Below are positions 11,572-23,930 of a stretch of DNA of 64,000 nucleotides, one piece after another (position 1 is the first letter of the stretch; each line of letters begins with the position of its first letter). A program made the translations under genes and the position numbers. The notes under the pieces are model-generated. The model worked only from the letters and a program-made list of their open reading frames with translations, ran no database searches and was not told where the DNA came from. The DNA is from Pampus argenteus (taxonomy: Eukaryota; Chordata; Actinopteri; Scombriformes; Stromateidae), in assembly GCA_036937835.1 (NCBI GenBank), contig CM072879.1, positions 6,318,501 through 6,382,500 on the forward strand, given 5' to 3'.

Positions 11572-12528
11572 GTGACAAGTTTAGAGATTAAACGAGAAAT
11601 GCAAAGTCCAGTTTGACAACAGTACAGTTTCGATGTTTAGTAGGCTGATGCGTTGCTTAGTGGCATAATGAAATAATGTCTGTCATGAGAAAGACACTGC
11701 ATACATTATTTATTTTCTGCATCTGTAGTTACATTTGTGTGGAGGTGCACGTCACGCTATGATGTCAGAAGTATGAGTCAGGCTTCAGTAATTACAGTTT
11801 GTTGACTTAGAAACTTTTTAACCTGACGCTCAGATGAAATGACACTAAGGTTAATTGTAAAGTTGTTTTGTTTTTTTTTTTTGTTTTTTTTTAATGACTT
11901 AATAAATACATTATGTGCTTGATAGCACATATTCAGAAATATTTTTATTGCTCACATACTGTCATAAAATGGAACTAATGGAGATCACAGAGATATTTTT
12001 AACATTAAACAATACAATGAACTCTGTTTTCACTATTACACTGATTAGCTTTGCTAGAAGATACAGTACGTCCTTGTTATGTGCTAAGCTTTGGTATCGT
12101 TGACTCCACTATGATTTAATGTCCACGTTCAGTATGTGTTTATTAAAGGGGGATTTGTTCTAGAAGAATCATTGTTGTGGCTCAGATTTTGTGCAGAGCA
12201 TTATCCACCAAATATGACTGTACAGTTATTTCCTATAATTAGATCAATAGACAGATAGTGTAGATTTATGGTCACAGGATAGAGTAAAACAATGTCTCCT
12301 TTAATAATACACAAATATCTTCAGGTACAGGTGAAGTCATTGTGATTGGTTTGTGTTATCTTTGCTATATAATGCAATAGACAATATCAATAAATGCTGT
12401 CTGCTCCAAAATCTTTCTTTAAACTAGTTCTAAACTACTGTCAGGAGGCAGCAATTGATGCTCATACTGTAGATCTCAAAGCCAGCTGCCAGACGGCTCT
12501 TCATCTGTGTGAACGGGGCTTGTGTGTA

Positions 12529-12532
<4 letters not shown>

Positions 12533-12563
<31 letters not shown>
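12533..12563. repeat. (TG)n microsatellite
   Basis: About 15 TG units, with looser TGTATG units on both sides. Confidence 0.95.
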
Positions 12564-12567
<4 letters not shown>

Positions 12568-13014
12568 TTGTGTGTGCATGTGTGAGTTTCCCAGCATGCA
12601 AGCTGGACAGCCCTGCTCTAATGGATGGGTATCCTCAGATGTGAAAAGGTGAACACAAGTCTGACCGGAGTTTCACTCTGCAGTTTGTCACTACAAATTG
12701 TGTGTGTCTGTGTGTCCTTGTATGTATGGATAAAGGTATGTGTGTCGGTTGCTGAAATTCGTAAAGGTTTCAGAGCTGAATGTCTCTCCTTCATAGAGAA
12801 GAGTTTATTTGACTCCCGTTAGGTGTTCTTGAGAAATGTCAGAGTTGAATCTTCTTCTTTACTGTAGGCAAAAGGCAAATGTCATTGTAATACAGATACT
12901 GTAAAAAACTTAAACTTACCTATTATATATTTATATAAAATATTATATATGTATATAAAAGAACGTGGAGATTTTCCGATTTTCACTCAAAATTATTCAG
13001 ATTTTTTATATAAA

Positions 13015-13040
13015 TGTATATATATATATATATATATATA
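13015..13040. repeat. (TA)n microsatellite
   Basis: About 13 TA units in an AT-rich context. Confidence 0.95.
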
Positions 13041-13384
13041 ACATGTTAAACTATAAATTAAATTTTCTGAAATTTGCAGGATGAAAAAAAATATGTTGTT
13101 TTTAATTAAAAATAAACATATTGCATTTCTAAATTTTATGAATTATGTTTACTGTCATAATAAATGCTTAGTAATATCAGTGACTTCTAAAACCTGCTCA
13201 GTTAAAATCACATTCTTCATGTTAATATGTCCTACCCAAAACATAGCAAAGAATGCATGAATAATGAATTTAGTGTCATTAATGTGCAGATCATTTCTGA
13301 ATACTTTTGTAGATGACAAAAAGCAAAACATTTTTCCAACCTGGACACTATTTTTCCCGTCTTTATGTGTCTAAGTGACCCGTT

Positions 13385-13865
13385 GTGGAAATTGGTTTAG
13401 CGCGCTGCTGCTGCTCCGCGAAACAGGCTGCAATGTAATCTGCCTGTCAATGTACATCCACTAAAAGTGCTTGTTATTGCCACTGACAGGGTCAGATTGT
13501 TCATGTCTGACGACATCATAGAAAGGATCATACAGAGATGCCTCATTGTGAAATCTCACAAGAGTCGAGTAGTTGTCGCATATATATTCAGCAAAGTCGG
13601 TTGGAGAGATTAACTGATTACGACAACAACTCGACTCTCACAAGGTTTCATAACGAGACTTTGTTATACACAACAACAGGCCAGATCAAGTAAAAGGTAA
13701 AGAAAAATGTAAAGACAGGCACTTTTGCCATTGACGGTGCGCAGTTGCCCTGTTGGATTACACTGCAGTTTCAAAAATTGTTGTTCCCATTAGTCACAAA
13801 AAGATATTATAGTTATAATAGGGACCAGGTTTAAAAAAACCCACCAAAATGTCCCTTTAAAATGT
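13385..13865 (+). mobile_element. Dispersed teleost repeat, probably non-autonomous DNA transposon
   Basis: Contains words I know from many teleost loci: CTGCCTGTCAATGTACATCC, AAAAGTGCTTGTTATTGCCA, GTTGGAGAGATTAACTGATT, GGATTACACTGCAGTTTCAA, and an end reading CACCAAAATGTCCCTTTAA. It holds an internal near-palindrome (13562-13637). No coding content. Family name not assigned; the boundaries are approximate. Confidence 0.6.
13562..13637. repeat. Near-perfect inverted repeat (stem-loop)
   Basis: Left arm 13562-13578 (GAGTCGAGTAGTTGTCG) and right arm 13621-13637 pair with one mismatch in 17, with a 42-base loop. It lies inside the dispersed repeat 13385-13865. Confidence 0.85.
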
Positions 13866-14469
13866 GAAAGAAATGCTATCACATCACAATCCGTCACAAT
13901 TATTGCATCATGTATAAAACATGATTGTTTTTATAATGCGTGTGGATTAATGTTGAAAATAATTGGTTGGGTTTCAACATTTCCTGTTGTAAATATGTTA
14001 GTTCAGCTCCAGTGAATTAGATTATATTCATGTTAGGTCAGCCGTGACAAGACAGAGCTTATGGAAATGTAGATGCTGTTTATATTTCCTTGCATAAAAT
14101 GCAATGAACTTTAAATACATTGAATATCCTCAATTGATAATAACTGTTTGTTCGCTGTAAGATGAAGTTGAAGCCCTGAATCGCCCGGAGACTAAATGAA
14201 ATGATATGATTTATTTAAAAAAAAGAGTGAACCGACAGCCACCCACTTTGCAGAGGCCTTCACATTTGCTCCTGCAGGAATCAGTGAGACTTACATTAAT
14301 GCAGTCCTCCATTTCCTTTTCATCAACCCACCAACCTTTTGTATATCTCATATGCTTGGTATCAAAATAATCATTATCAAGACTAGAATAATTGATCAGG
14401 TTCTTTTAACAAAATTGACCCAACTGCATCTAAAGCAAATGCCACGCTGAGCTTCTGTTGTATACTGTA

Positions 14470-14760
14470 TTAAAGCTGCAGTAATCAATATTTTTTATTG
14501 TGTAATATTAAAAGGACTCCTTTGTAAGGATTTATTCCCCTCAACTCTTCAGAGCATTTTAATGTCTTTCAGCTCACTGTTTTGGTTTAATCGTTTACAG
14601 CATTCTTGTTTCGGTTCAGTCTCACCACTCGAGAGACGACGTTAGCCTCAAGCTAGTGAACGTAGTATAGCATGTAGCAGCTAAAGATCCAGATGATCAG
14701 ATGGTTAGAAACACAACTCCAAATCAATGCTTATGTTGTTTTGTGTCAGCTGGATATATA
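14470..14760 (+). mobile_element. Dispersed teleost repeat
   Basis: Begins near TTAAAGCTGCAGTAATCAAT and contains AGCAGCTAAAGATCCAGATG and AAACACAACTCCAAATCAAT, words I recognise from a frequent teleost repeat without coding capacity. Decayed; the boundaries are approximate. Confidence 0.55.
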
Positions 14761-15744
14761 AAAAGGCATTTGTATTGTCAGTTTTATTTTTGAAAATAGT
14801 TCAGTAAACCAAACGCATATCGGTTTCATTTAGTTTTTAATCTAGTTCCCATTATATGTAATTGACAGGATTCTTTTAATCCCCTTAAAATCTGGAGTGA
14901 GTAGTCATGTCCTTGCTCAGGCTGTATTATGAATAGATTTGATCTTTCTCACTGGTGGTGGTGTCATGCGGCCTTCATTGCGCTTCATTCAAAAAAACCC
15001 TGCTGTGCTGCAAAGCAGATGGATGGACTCGGCACACAGTCGTGGCTTCAGGTGTGAGCTGCCAACAAACCAGCAGCATTTGACCCATTTAGTATCAGCG
15101 GCTCTGATACTTTCTCTTTGCTTTCTTTCTTTCTTTCTCCATCTTCCAACAGGGCCTTAACTTTTCCTACAGGTTGTGCTTACTTTGAGAGTCAGAAATG
15201 CCAATTTAAACAGACAATATACAGGTAATTTTTAATCATTTATCTGATTTATTTTAAAGATTTGCATTAATGAGAGTAAACCAACTGACATCGAGGAGAT
15301 ATTTAGTTTTTTTCACTTTCATTTTGTATTTAAGGGTTTAAGGGAGGAATCAATTCAGCCTAATAATACGTATTTAAGAGCATCAGAACATCAACTGTTT
15401 GTGATTATTTATCAGATGTAACTAACTTCCGATGCAAGTTAACCTAATAAGTCAACTGAATAATGATTATATTTCAAAAACAATCTCGTTAATGTCTAAT
15501 AACAAAATATTGTATGTTCAACAATGCTGGTTTTAAAATACACGCAATGATGTTACAGTGACACAACAGCACTCCTTTACTGTTATCTGCAGTAACACAA
15601 AGTGTACAGAGACAGTTAACATCAAGGAAGTCCACATGGACAGATTTCCCTCTGGGGATTTATGAAATACATAAAATACAATAAGAGTAAATAAATCCAC
15701 TGCTAGCACGAAAATGTATATTAGCCACCTAAAAAAAAAAAGCA
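14761..15744. other. Non-coding stretch
   Basis: No gene seen. It includes a (CTTT)n run at 15115-15138. Confidence 0.6.
15115..15138. repeat. (CTTT)n microsatellite
   Basis: About six CTTT units with minor interruption at the start. Confidence 0.85.
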
Positions 15745-15830
15745 ATAGTCCAATATCACATATCACAAATTAGCCTCAGGGGGCGACTTTACAATCTATA
15801 CAGCAATACAACATCCTCTGTCCTCGATTG
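15745..15830 (+). mobile_element. Dispersed teleost repeat fragment
   Basis: The run AGCCTCAGGGGGCGACTTTA followed by CAATCTATACAGCAATACAA and CATCCTCTGTCCTCGATTG matches a repeat I know from many teleost loci. It carries a CTCF-like core (15773-15785). Family not assigned. Confidence 0.5.
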
Positions 15831-16057
15831 AATAACATCAAGACAACATAAATGTTTATCACACTGTGGACTATAATGTTACACTAATACCAACTAAAAG
15901 AGAAGTGACCCGTGATATTATTCACTAGAGTTTGCTGAAATAATAAAACCACTTTATTATCGCTGCGATGGCTGAGTCATCAAAAAAAATCGAGCCTTAT
16001 CGAAGGATAACCACACAAAGACATCAACACCAGTCGGTACAGCTTCACCTGCATTAC

Positions 16058-16272
16058 TGGAGCTAGTGGGGGTTAATTGTCTGTTTCAAGGGCACACAGC
16101 AGTAGTAGCACATCCAGCAGTGACATCTACAGCCGCTCACAGTCTCCACAGGGTGCCGCGTGAAGCAGGTTGTATGTCCACTTTATGGATTTCACATTCA
16201 ATTTGTTGCTTTGTTAGCCATACAAATGTCTCTGCTGTACATCTGAGGGAATTAAACCTGTGACCTGCCTGT
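16058..16272 (-). mobile_element. Possible degenerate tRNA-derived SINE, minus strand
   Basis: The words GGGGTTAATTGTCTGTTTCA then AGGGCACA (16068-16096) and GGGAATTAAACCTGTGACCT (16248-16267) resemble the tail-proximal and B-box parts of a teleost SINE read on the minus strand. The second word is the complement of a decayed GGTTCGAATCCC-type B box. No A box can be made out, so this call is tentative. Confidence 0.4.
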
Positions 16273-18664
16273 AAGTTTGACGATGCGTTTGTGTGTTTAT
16301 CGCTCATTTAAACAGCTTAACATCGGCATGTGACAGAAGGAAAACATTCGGAACGTGAACGTCTAGAAACAGGCATATCCTGATAAGATCTTCTGTCTGG
16401 TATTTGGGATTCAGTGTGTGCACTTTAATATCCCCGTGTCACTCAGGTTTAGCTATAGCTGCTATTTGGGGATTATCACCTCCTGACAATGGCAAACATT
16501 GTGTTTCCTCATCTTTAGCAGGGAATAGCAATAAGCTTTGTTGTGCTATCCGGAGAATAGATTGTTTGAGGAGGAGTTGTGATGTCCCGCTGGCTTACAC
16601 ACCCACATCTTATTACTCTTGTTCCGTTCACCTCTTCCAGTTTCTGACTGTAAACAAATTAAGACTTATCAGTTTCGGAGGAGCACCTTTGATGAAATGA
16701 TCCAAGCTGTTAAAAAAATACTCCTTAATTTGATTTTCCACCAACAATATAATTGTAAAACCATTAGTCAAACGTGTGTGTGATATCTGCCATGAGTCAT
16801 TATCCAGTGGATTTCTTTTTAATAGCAGTGGATGTTACTTTTGTATTGCTTCTGTGCCTCAAAAGTACAGACAGCTTTTGGCCTCTGGATTGGTTTGTTA
16901 GATACCAAGAATAAAATCATGTTTTCTCTCTGTCTGTCTCACCAGCACTTAATATCAGCGTTTGTCAGGGTATATTAGAGCGGCTGAACACACAGGGTCA
17001 TAGCTGACAGAGACGGTGCCCCTGTCTCCTTCTCTCTGCTCCACTTGCCAAAGTAGGGTTTGGACAATGCGTCTGTACAAACTGTCTGCTCTATTCTGTT
17101 CACAGACAAGAGTTCAGCTTAAATTAATGTACGGGCTGAGAGAAATTTTGCCATATGTACTCTGCGAGTGTGGCCTTCTTCTCCCATCCTTAAAAAAAGG
17201 AAACTATGTCGTCTAGTTTAGTTTAGGCATAAACATAAGTTATAACCAGTAACACAAAATTGATAACTTCTTTAAAAATGTACAATTTACGTTGGAAATG
17301 TGTATTTACAAGTTCTGATGCATTACCATGAAATCCATAAAGTGTTTTTTTTTATCTGCTAATTAAAGTGAAGAACCACCTCAAATGCGCATAAATACTT
17401 TTTTTTTATTTTATTTTGCCATTTCCATCAACTTTTTTCTAATTCTGTATGTTTTGCTAATGTTTGACTGTGTCTCTCCTATATCCTACCAAAGCTGGAT
17501 GAAGAAGCTCAACCTGAGTGATGAGCCGTTCATCCTTGAGCTGGAGCTGTATTTTCATTCTTATTCAACTGTTCGAGTCAGCATATGATTCTGGCTCAGT
17601 GGGTGAAACTTTGCTGGAAAGGTCAGGAGCTTGAAATTGTGGTCCATGACTATGAACTGCATCCAGTATGCAGTTTGACACATAACAAACAACTCTAGTG
17701 ATGCCCTTGATGGTGCGCAACCCAAGGAATCAATGAATAGACCTTGGCTCTATTCATTCTACTGTGGCTTTTGGCATGAAGCCTGCAGTACTCTCCAACT
17801 TCCAGTGTTTGAATGTTTCTCTATTAACTGGACTTTATCTGAGTTGCATGCCTCACAGTTCACATTTTTTTCAGCCTCTGTGTGACTCAAAGGCAGCGTT
17901 CAGAAGCATCCAAATGTTAAACACTGGTATTTTTCTTGGCTTTTCTCTTGCAAGATGTGAAAATGAAAGCAAAAGACGAAACACTTGACATCTATTCACT
18001 ATCTCCCTGAAACGAGGAGTTCATCAAACGGCACAAAACAAGATTGTGAAAAGTTTTTTTATTTTTTATTTAATTTTTTTATGTTCTCTGTGTGGGCGAG
18101 AGATAGAGAATTCTCTGGGCGAGAAGGCGTTAGAGATTTGTTTAGTGAAACAGAGGTGGAGAAAAAAATAAAAAAACTCACCGTGTTGGTCAGTTCAGCT
18201 GCACTGTGGGCTGCGTTAGCAAGGAGAGCTCTCCAACATAACCATAGGTCTTCCTAATGCTGTGAAATTACCCCATATTATCCCCTCATGGAGGGAAAAA
18301 AATGCTGCTACTATATCGAGAGTAGACCACATAATGAGAATGCAGATACACACGCACGCGCGCATTCCCACACACGAGGCTGCAAACTGAACCATATTTT
18401 TGTGTACGGGAGACAATAATAAAACATGGCTTTGTAGGAAGGCTTCAAAGAAGATGATCACTGATGCAAACCAATGTGACGTGACATGCATTTTGATCTA
18501 ATGTATGTTCCACGTGTGTGTGCAGCACGAATACTCCTGACGCTCCCACGCACACACACACAGGGGCGTGCATGCACACTCACAAACATTGTCTACTGCT
18601 GCTAATGAGAAGCCAAAGGGGGCTCTCGCTCAGCAGCCAATTATCCTGTCCCTTCAGAGGAGTA

Positions 18665-18667
<3 letters not shown>
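16273..18667. other. Non-coding stretch with one exon-like patch
   Basis: No recognisable gene. A short exon-like stretch at 17495-17588 is listed separately. The remainder is AT-rich, with T/A runs near 17400 and 18055-18080. Confidence 0.6.
17495..17588 (+). other. Exon-like open stretch, product unknown
   Basis: A pyrimidine-rich run ending in CAAAG (acceptor AG at 17493-17494) is followed by an open frame reading WMKKLNLSDEPFILELELYF, then to a TGA at 17586-17588. Codons in the first half (AAG AAG CTC AAC CTG ... GAG CTG GAG CTG) are G/C-ending and differ from the AT-rich surroundings, as in real exons. There is no good splice donor after it; the nearest GT (17549-17550) is weak. It could be a terminal exon, a relic exon, a retrotransposed scrap or chance. 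I do not recognise the protein. Confidence 0.25.

Positions 18668-18709
<42 letters not shown>
18668..18709. repeat. (TG)21 microsatellite
   Basis: Perfect TG run of 42 bases, followed by GACAGAGAG and more TG units. Confidence 0.97.
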
Positions 18710-18711
<2 letters not shown>

Positions 18712-18908
18712 ACAGAGAGTGTGTGTGTGCAGATGTTTTGAGCCACTCTGGTTTTCTTTATACCAATATGACAACAGTCTTATTTACATAATCTTTCAGC
18801 ACTAATTATTTCTATACATACCGCTTATGAAATGTTCCCTGGTCTTATGCAAAAAAAAAACACGTAATGTTGAACCTCACTTACCAAAACGTATCAACTC
18901 CATAAAGT

Positions 18909-18932
18909 AAAAAAAAAAAAAAAAAAAAAAAA
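18909..18932. repeat. Poly(A) tract
   Basis: About 24 A in a row. There is no clear retrotransposed body in front of it, so it is called simple repeat. Confidence 0.9.
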
Positions 18933-21900
18933 GCCTGTTAACTATGAAGATGGCTCTTTATTTCAGGCCTCACCCCTTATTTTGCGTCAGCGTTGTCATT
19001 GTTATGTTAAAATCTGTCTATTTGATGACCACAACTGAGTTGATCATAAATGATGAATAGAGTTTGGGGCGTAAATACGCAAAATAATTCAAAAAGGGAG
19101 TCTGTCAGTGCTACAAAAGGATCGTGATTTCAGTCACAAATGTGTGTTTTGCATCAGCGGTCTGCCACTGTTGTATCATACCTTGACATGATACAGTAGC
19201 AGCTGTTGTAGTACTGTATCTGCACAGGTGTGTATTGTATGAGTGTGTGTGTTTGTTTGCGTCTGCTGTTTTCCCAACGATTCTCCAAACCTCTTACAGG
19301 ATAATTACGCTACAAAAGGATCATACTTTCTTCCCCTCTGTTGCATTTTCTCATCCACTTAAGCTCATTTAGCCAAAGTGTTTCATGGTGAGAGCCGTCA
19401 GTTTGACAGGTCCGAATGGGAATCTGTGTGAATGCAGCTGTCAGTTTATGAGTGTGTGTGTGTGTGTGTGAGACAGAGAGAGAGTTGTGGTGTAAAAGCT
19501 GTGTGTTAAGTGTAATTGTGTCATTGTGAGCATGGCTGCCTGGTTAGAGGATGAGGTACTTCACATTAAGGCTCCCCTCCTATCTAAATTGCTTCTAGCT
19601 AAATCATTAGCATATTCAAAGGCCAATTTAGGCCTGCCATAGAGACTCCACTACAACAATGTGACAGTACAGTAACACTGCCATCCTGGTAATGCTTCCA
19701 CTGCGTATGTGATGTAAATGTATGCATGTGTGTTTGCTGGTGCATTTGTCTGTATTTGCCCTCTGGGCGTCATGAGCTTGTCAATAAGAGTTAAGAGGAC
19801 TCCAGAAGAACAGATGATTCTCCAGGGTTTACACTGACCCTTTGAACTGAAATGCAAAGTGTGGCAGAAAGAGCCTTCACAAGCTATCAATCAACATGTG
19901 TGTATCTCTGTTCGTGCCTGCATTACAAATATGCACTTTGGCCAAAAATGGTAACTTCGTTTGCCCCCGATGCCCGCGTGTGGTTGTGTCATTTTAAATG
20001 TGAGAGGCCCCCCGGATGCACGCATGTGTGTGTAAAAGTGTGTGTTAAGCCATTTGTATTTCATTGCCCTGAGCAATCCGTGGCCAAACAGATCCCATCA
20101 TGTTTGTGTTAGGAGACTAGATAGACTTCATTCCCTCAAGGCTCGCTGCATGCTCATGCTACTTTTAGCCAGCCTGGATGGATTATATCATTCACTCACT
20201 CTAAGTAGTGGACCTGAGAAGGTGTGTGTGGTAGGTTTTGGAGGTTTGTTTGGATGCTGCACCCCAGAATTGCTTCACTGTCAACCATGTATGTGCTTCA
20301 GCCATTCAGCTTCCACTGGCTTCATTAGTCTGAGAGAAGGATTAATACATGTACAGTATCTTACACAGTGACTTTATATGTTTAGGCTCATTTTCTGTAA
20401 CTTCTGAAACATGTCATCAGTTGAAAATCATGTATATGACCAATTCTAATAATAAATGTCACGGAGTATCATAAAATAGTGTTAAGTGTGTTTTTCGACT
20501 CGAGGTCTCCAAAACCCAAAACAGAAAACATGAAGGTTCATTTCAGAAGATTGATAAAGATATTGTAGGTCAGACAGTCTCTGAATTCACAGGGAATCTT
20601 CTGTATTGATTTACAGTACAGCAGTGCAACTCCAAGGGCAAAAGAAGCAATGCACAGTGTACAAGCACTTGCCGACAGTAGCGGGTTTTGAGACTAATGA
20701 AAAAGAAGTATCTTAAAGCATCAAAAGAAAACATTTAACCAATGAGCCAAGATATGCTTCACAGTATTTAATGTCCTCTTTCAAGAAAAAGTCACAATTA
20801 AGGTGGCAAAATGGGAAATGCAGCATAGAGGAACAATTAAGTGACTATTTAGTGCGATTAAAATATATTTATATATTTAGCTTTAATATGATTCAGTGGT
20901 GCTAGCAGCAGCAACTTGAAGTGATTTTGCAAAAAAATGCAGATGTGCTCAATCAGTTTCACAACTATTTAAATTTAGGGAGCCTAAAGTCACTCTTATA
21001 GATGAAAACTGATACTAAAAAGTCAAATTCCTTTTTGGACTATTAAGTAGAGTAAGTAGAAAAGTATATACTGTGTGTTTAGTCTTACAGATTTATGGTT
21101 AAAGCTTTTTTGCCTTAAAACCAAATGCAGCTTCTTGTGTTTTTTTCTAAAATTAAGTCATCAATATAAATAATATAAGATCACAGAGTATTTTTTGGTT
21201 GGGCAGCAAAAAAAAATAAAAAAATAAAATATGTCGACTTATGAATTTTGCTGCTGGTGTATTAAATTTCTCTATTGTCTCCTACTGATGAGACAGCTCA
21301 CACTTTCTGCAGACACGCTGAAGCTAGCAGGGGATTATGACCTTTTTATATGCTACTTTTTGATAAAAAACTGTAGGGTAAAATCTACCCTCATATCCCT
21401 GTTGTCACTTAGATCTACAGCCTGAATATAGGGACCAATTGTGTGACTCATAAAATGTTTGACTGTGCTTTTCACTTAAATGAGGTTTATTTTATAGAGG
21501 CGCTATAAAGTGCTACAGTAGTGCAGCGTCTGCAACAGGGAACTCATATTCCTGGTTAAATATTCAGGCTCCGAGCGCTTGGAGTCCAACTATCTTGTGT
21601 CGGTGTGGAAAGTAGAAGCTGTCACACTGATAGCCTTAAACAATCTTCCTTCAGCCACTGTCAAATCTCATTGCATACTGACATGTTGCCATGTCTCTCT
21701 GTGTGTGTGTGTGTGTGTATTGCTGTGCGTCGTTGGTGTGTATGTGGTGTGCAGTTTTGCAAAAATAGATGAGAGGTGGAGCATCCCTCAAACGCGTTGT
21801 TGACCTTGTTAAGTCTTTTCCTCTGCTCTCTCTCTCCAACTCTGTCCTTTAGTCTCTCTCTGTTTGCCACCACACTGAGGCAAAGAGGAAAAGACAGTTT

Positions 21901-22539
21901 CCACTGGATGTTGTCCTCTGTTGGAAATTGTTCTGTGAGTGTCCTACACCCAGAAGCTCTACAGATTCACACTGGTAATAGCCCTCTGCTCTGCGATCCA
22001 CACTCATGTCTTATTTCTTTGTCTGCCTCTTTTTATCAGGCCCTTGACTCCAGCTCAGTAGTTTCTTACATAGTGCAGCCGTTAGCTCTTTTGTTTGGTT
22101 TGCTGTGCACACACCTAGAGAGGTTGGGATTTCTGTTTAACAAGTGTTTATCTGTGCTCATCGAGGACCCCAGCTAGGAAAACACAAGGCACTGCGTAGG
22201 CATCCTGGGAGTAGCCGAGCTTGCCAGATACGAGAATCACAGATCAGTGACGGAAAGGGGAAAATGTTGATCCCATAGATGTTTTCGGACTGGTGTGAAG
22301 TTTGCATTGTCCAACAGAATAAACAATGTGCTTTCAAACTTTCCCTCTGACAATACGAACACGTATTAGCAGCAGAGTAAAACATCAGTGTGACTGGTAA
22401 CCAGAGACCCTGCTGTGTTATTCTTGTTATTTATGTGTATCCCAGCACTGTTTATTCAGTCTGTACAACATCACATGAGATAAGCTTCAATTTAAAGGAA
22501 GTTTGAATAAAACCTCTAACATTTGTCTTTGTGTGCAGA
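18933..22539. other. Non-coding stretch
   Basis: No gene seen. TG microsatellites lie at 19452-19470 and 21701-21718. The 21776-22177 open frame is CT-rich and has no recognisable protein features. Confidence 0.6.
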
Positions 22540-22690
22540 TTAAACAAACAAGATGCAATGTGTTAATAATTAGTGAGCTATAGAGCTGCTGATAATTTGG
22601 ACAGAGCCAAGCTAGCTGTTTCCAGTCTTTATGCTATGCTAAGGTAAGACCTGCTAGCACAAGATTTATACTTCATACTATTCCTTTAAA
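22540..22690 (+). mobile_element. Dispersed teleost repeat, copy 1 (fragment)
   Basis: Words TTAGTGAGCTATAGAGCTGC, TTTGGACAGAGCCAAGCTAG and CAGTCTTTATGCTATGCTAA belong to a repeat that recurs at 22883-23275 and, I believe, widely in teleosts. It ends with ACTATTCCTTTAAAAG. Much of the middle 3' part is missing. Confidence 0.65.
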
Positions 22691-22882
22691 AGTGGAGATT
22701 TGTTTTGTGTGATATCTGCCAGACAAGGATCTTCTTTCCAGAGATTAGAAACAATATAAAAAAATAAATAATAATAATAACAATAAAAATAGCTTATATT
22801 AGCTTAAAAAGTGGAGGCAGTGGGGGAAAAATCTAGCCTGGCCCACTCAAACTAAGAAACATAACTGCATTGACTTCACTGT

Positions 22883-23275
22883 GTAACCGCTGGTTGCCTG
22901 GCAACCTCACAATGCTGAAAAGACTCCAGGAAGTGTCTTACGGCAAAGAAATAGTCCCCCACATAATCCTTGTAAAAACACAAGTTGATTTTATGTTTTT
23001 GTACATATATACACATACGAGTTGCAAAGTGTCAGTTAGTGAGCTTTTTAGGCGCTGGCGGGCAGGTTTTGTAACTTTGGACGGAGCCTCGCTGTCCTCC
23101 TGATTCCAATCTTTATGCTAAGCTTAGCCAATCGCTATGCTAACCATCTAGCTGTAGCATTATCAGTCTATTTACTGTACAGCTGTAAGAGTGTTATCAA
23201 TCCTCTTATCTAACACCTGACAAGAAAGCGCATAAGTGTAATAGTAAAAGATGTGGAACTATTCCTTTAATGTGT
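22883..23275 (+). mobile_element. Dispersed teleost repeat, copy 2 (longer)
   Basis: Starts near GGTTGCCTGGCAACCTCACA, then CTCCAGGAAGTGTCTTACGG, TTAGTGAGCTTTTTAGGCGC, TCTTTATGCTAAGCTTAGCC, ACACCTGACAAGAAAGCGCA and the end GTGGAACTATTCCTTTAA. Same family and orientation as copy 1. Non-coding; probably a non-autonomous DNA element, family not assigned. Confidence 0.7.
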
Positions 23276-23659
23276 TTTGTTTGGACATCAACAGGGCTTT
23301 TTGACCAATGTATCAGACAATAGTTGTGTGTCGCAGGTTTTAAGACGCCCTTGTATTTGTTCAAATTAGTTCAATATAAATATTATTTACTAGTAAATTT
23401 AATGGCTAAAGTTTGTTATATATCTTGGTGATTTATGTCAGATGGATCAGCATCTGTAGTGTAGCCTTTGACTCCAGACCTGCACTATGTGTCCGACCTC
23501 GCAGTGAGCAAAGAGCAGATTTGAAGGCAGCTCAAGTCTCTTCCTGGTGATTTGTTGAGCTCTTGTTACTCGCAAAATGTTGGCATAACTGTGAGAGTCA
23601 GATTAGAAATGTCTGACTTCTTATCATTTCCGACATATTACCTGAAAATATGATTCTAT

Positions 23660-23930
23660 TTTCTAGCCTGTTTTGATTACTGCAATGCTTTTTAGTCTGG
23701 CGTGTCTGAGCAAGCTATTGATCAGTGACAGCTCATATATAATACAGCAGCATGTGTTCTGACAAAGGACCAGACAGGGGGCCCCACATTACTCACGTTT
23801 TAACATCTTTGCATTGGTTAACTGTCTGTCAGAGAATTTATTTCAAGATTGTTTCACTAGTTAAGAGATAAGTGGCTCCTACTGTAGTTCCCCCTCCAGC
23901 TCGAGCCTTTTGATTGTTCTTGAGGCAAGA
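23660..23930 (+). pseudogene. L2/CR1-like LINE fragment (end of reverse transcriptase)
   Basis: Reading 23672 onward gives FDYCNAF, a stop, SGVSEQAID, a stop, QLIYNTAACVLTKDQTGG. After a one-base shift it gives HITHVLTSLHWLTVCQRIYF. The combination of DYCNAL, QLIQNAAARVLT, HITPVL and SLHWLPV-like motifs in this order is typical of the thumb/C-terminal part of L2-clade and related LINE reverse transcriptases. About 70-80 residues remain, with stops and at least one frameshift. Further 3' wording (23905-23950) may continue the same fragment. Confidence 0.75.

Larger units (their letters stand above)
11572..13384. other. Non-coding stretch with two microsatellites
   Basis: Nothing gene-like. 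It contains the TG run at 12533-12563, the TA run at 13015-13040 and AT-rich sequence around 12900-13150. Confidence 0.6.

Noticed and set aside
18909..18932. Poly(A) as the tail of a processed pseudogene or LINE
   Set aside because: Nothing recognisable precedes it on the plus strand, and no target duplication is apparent.
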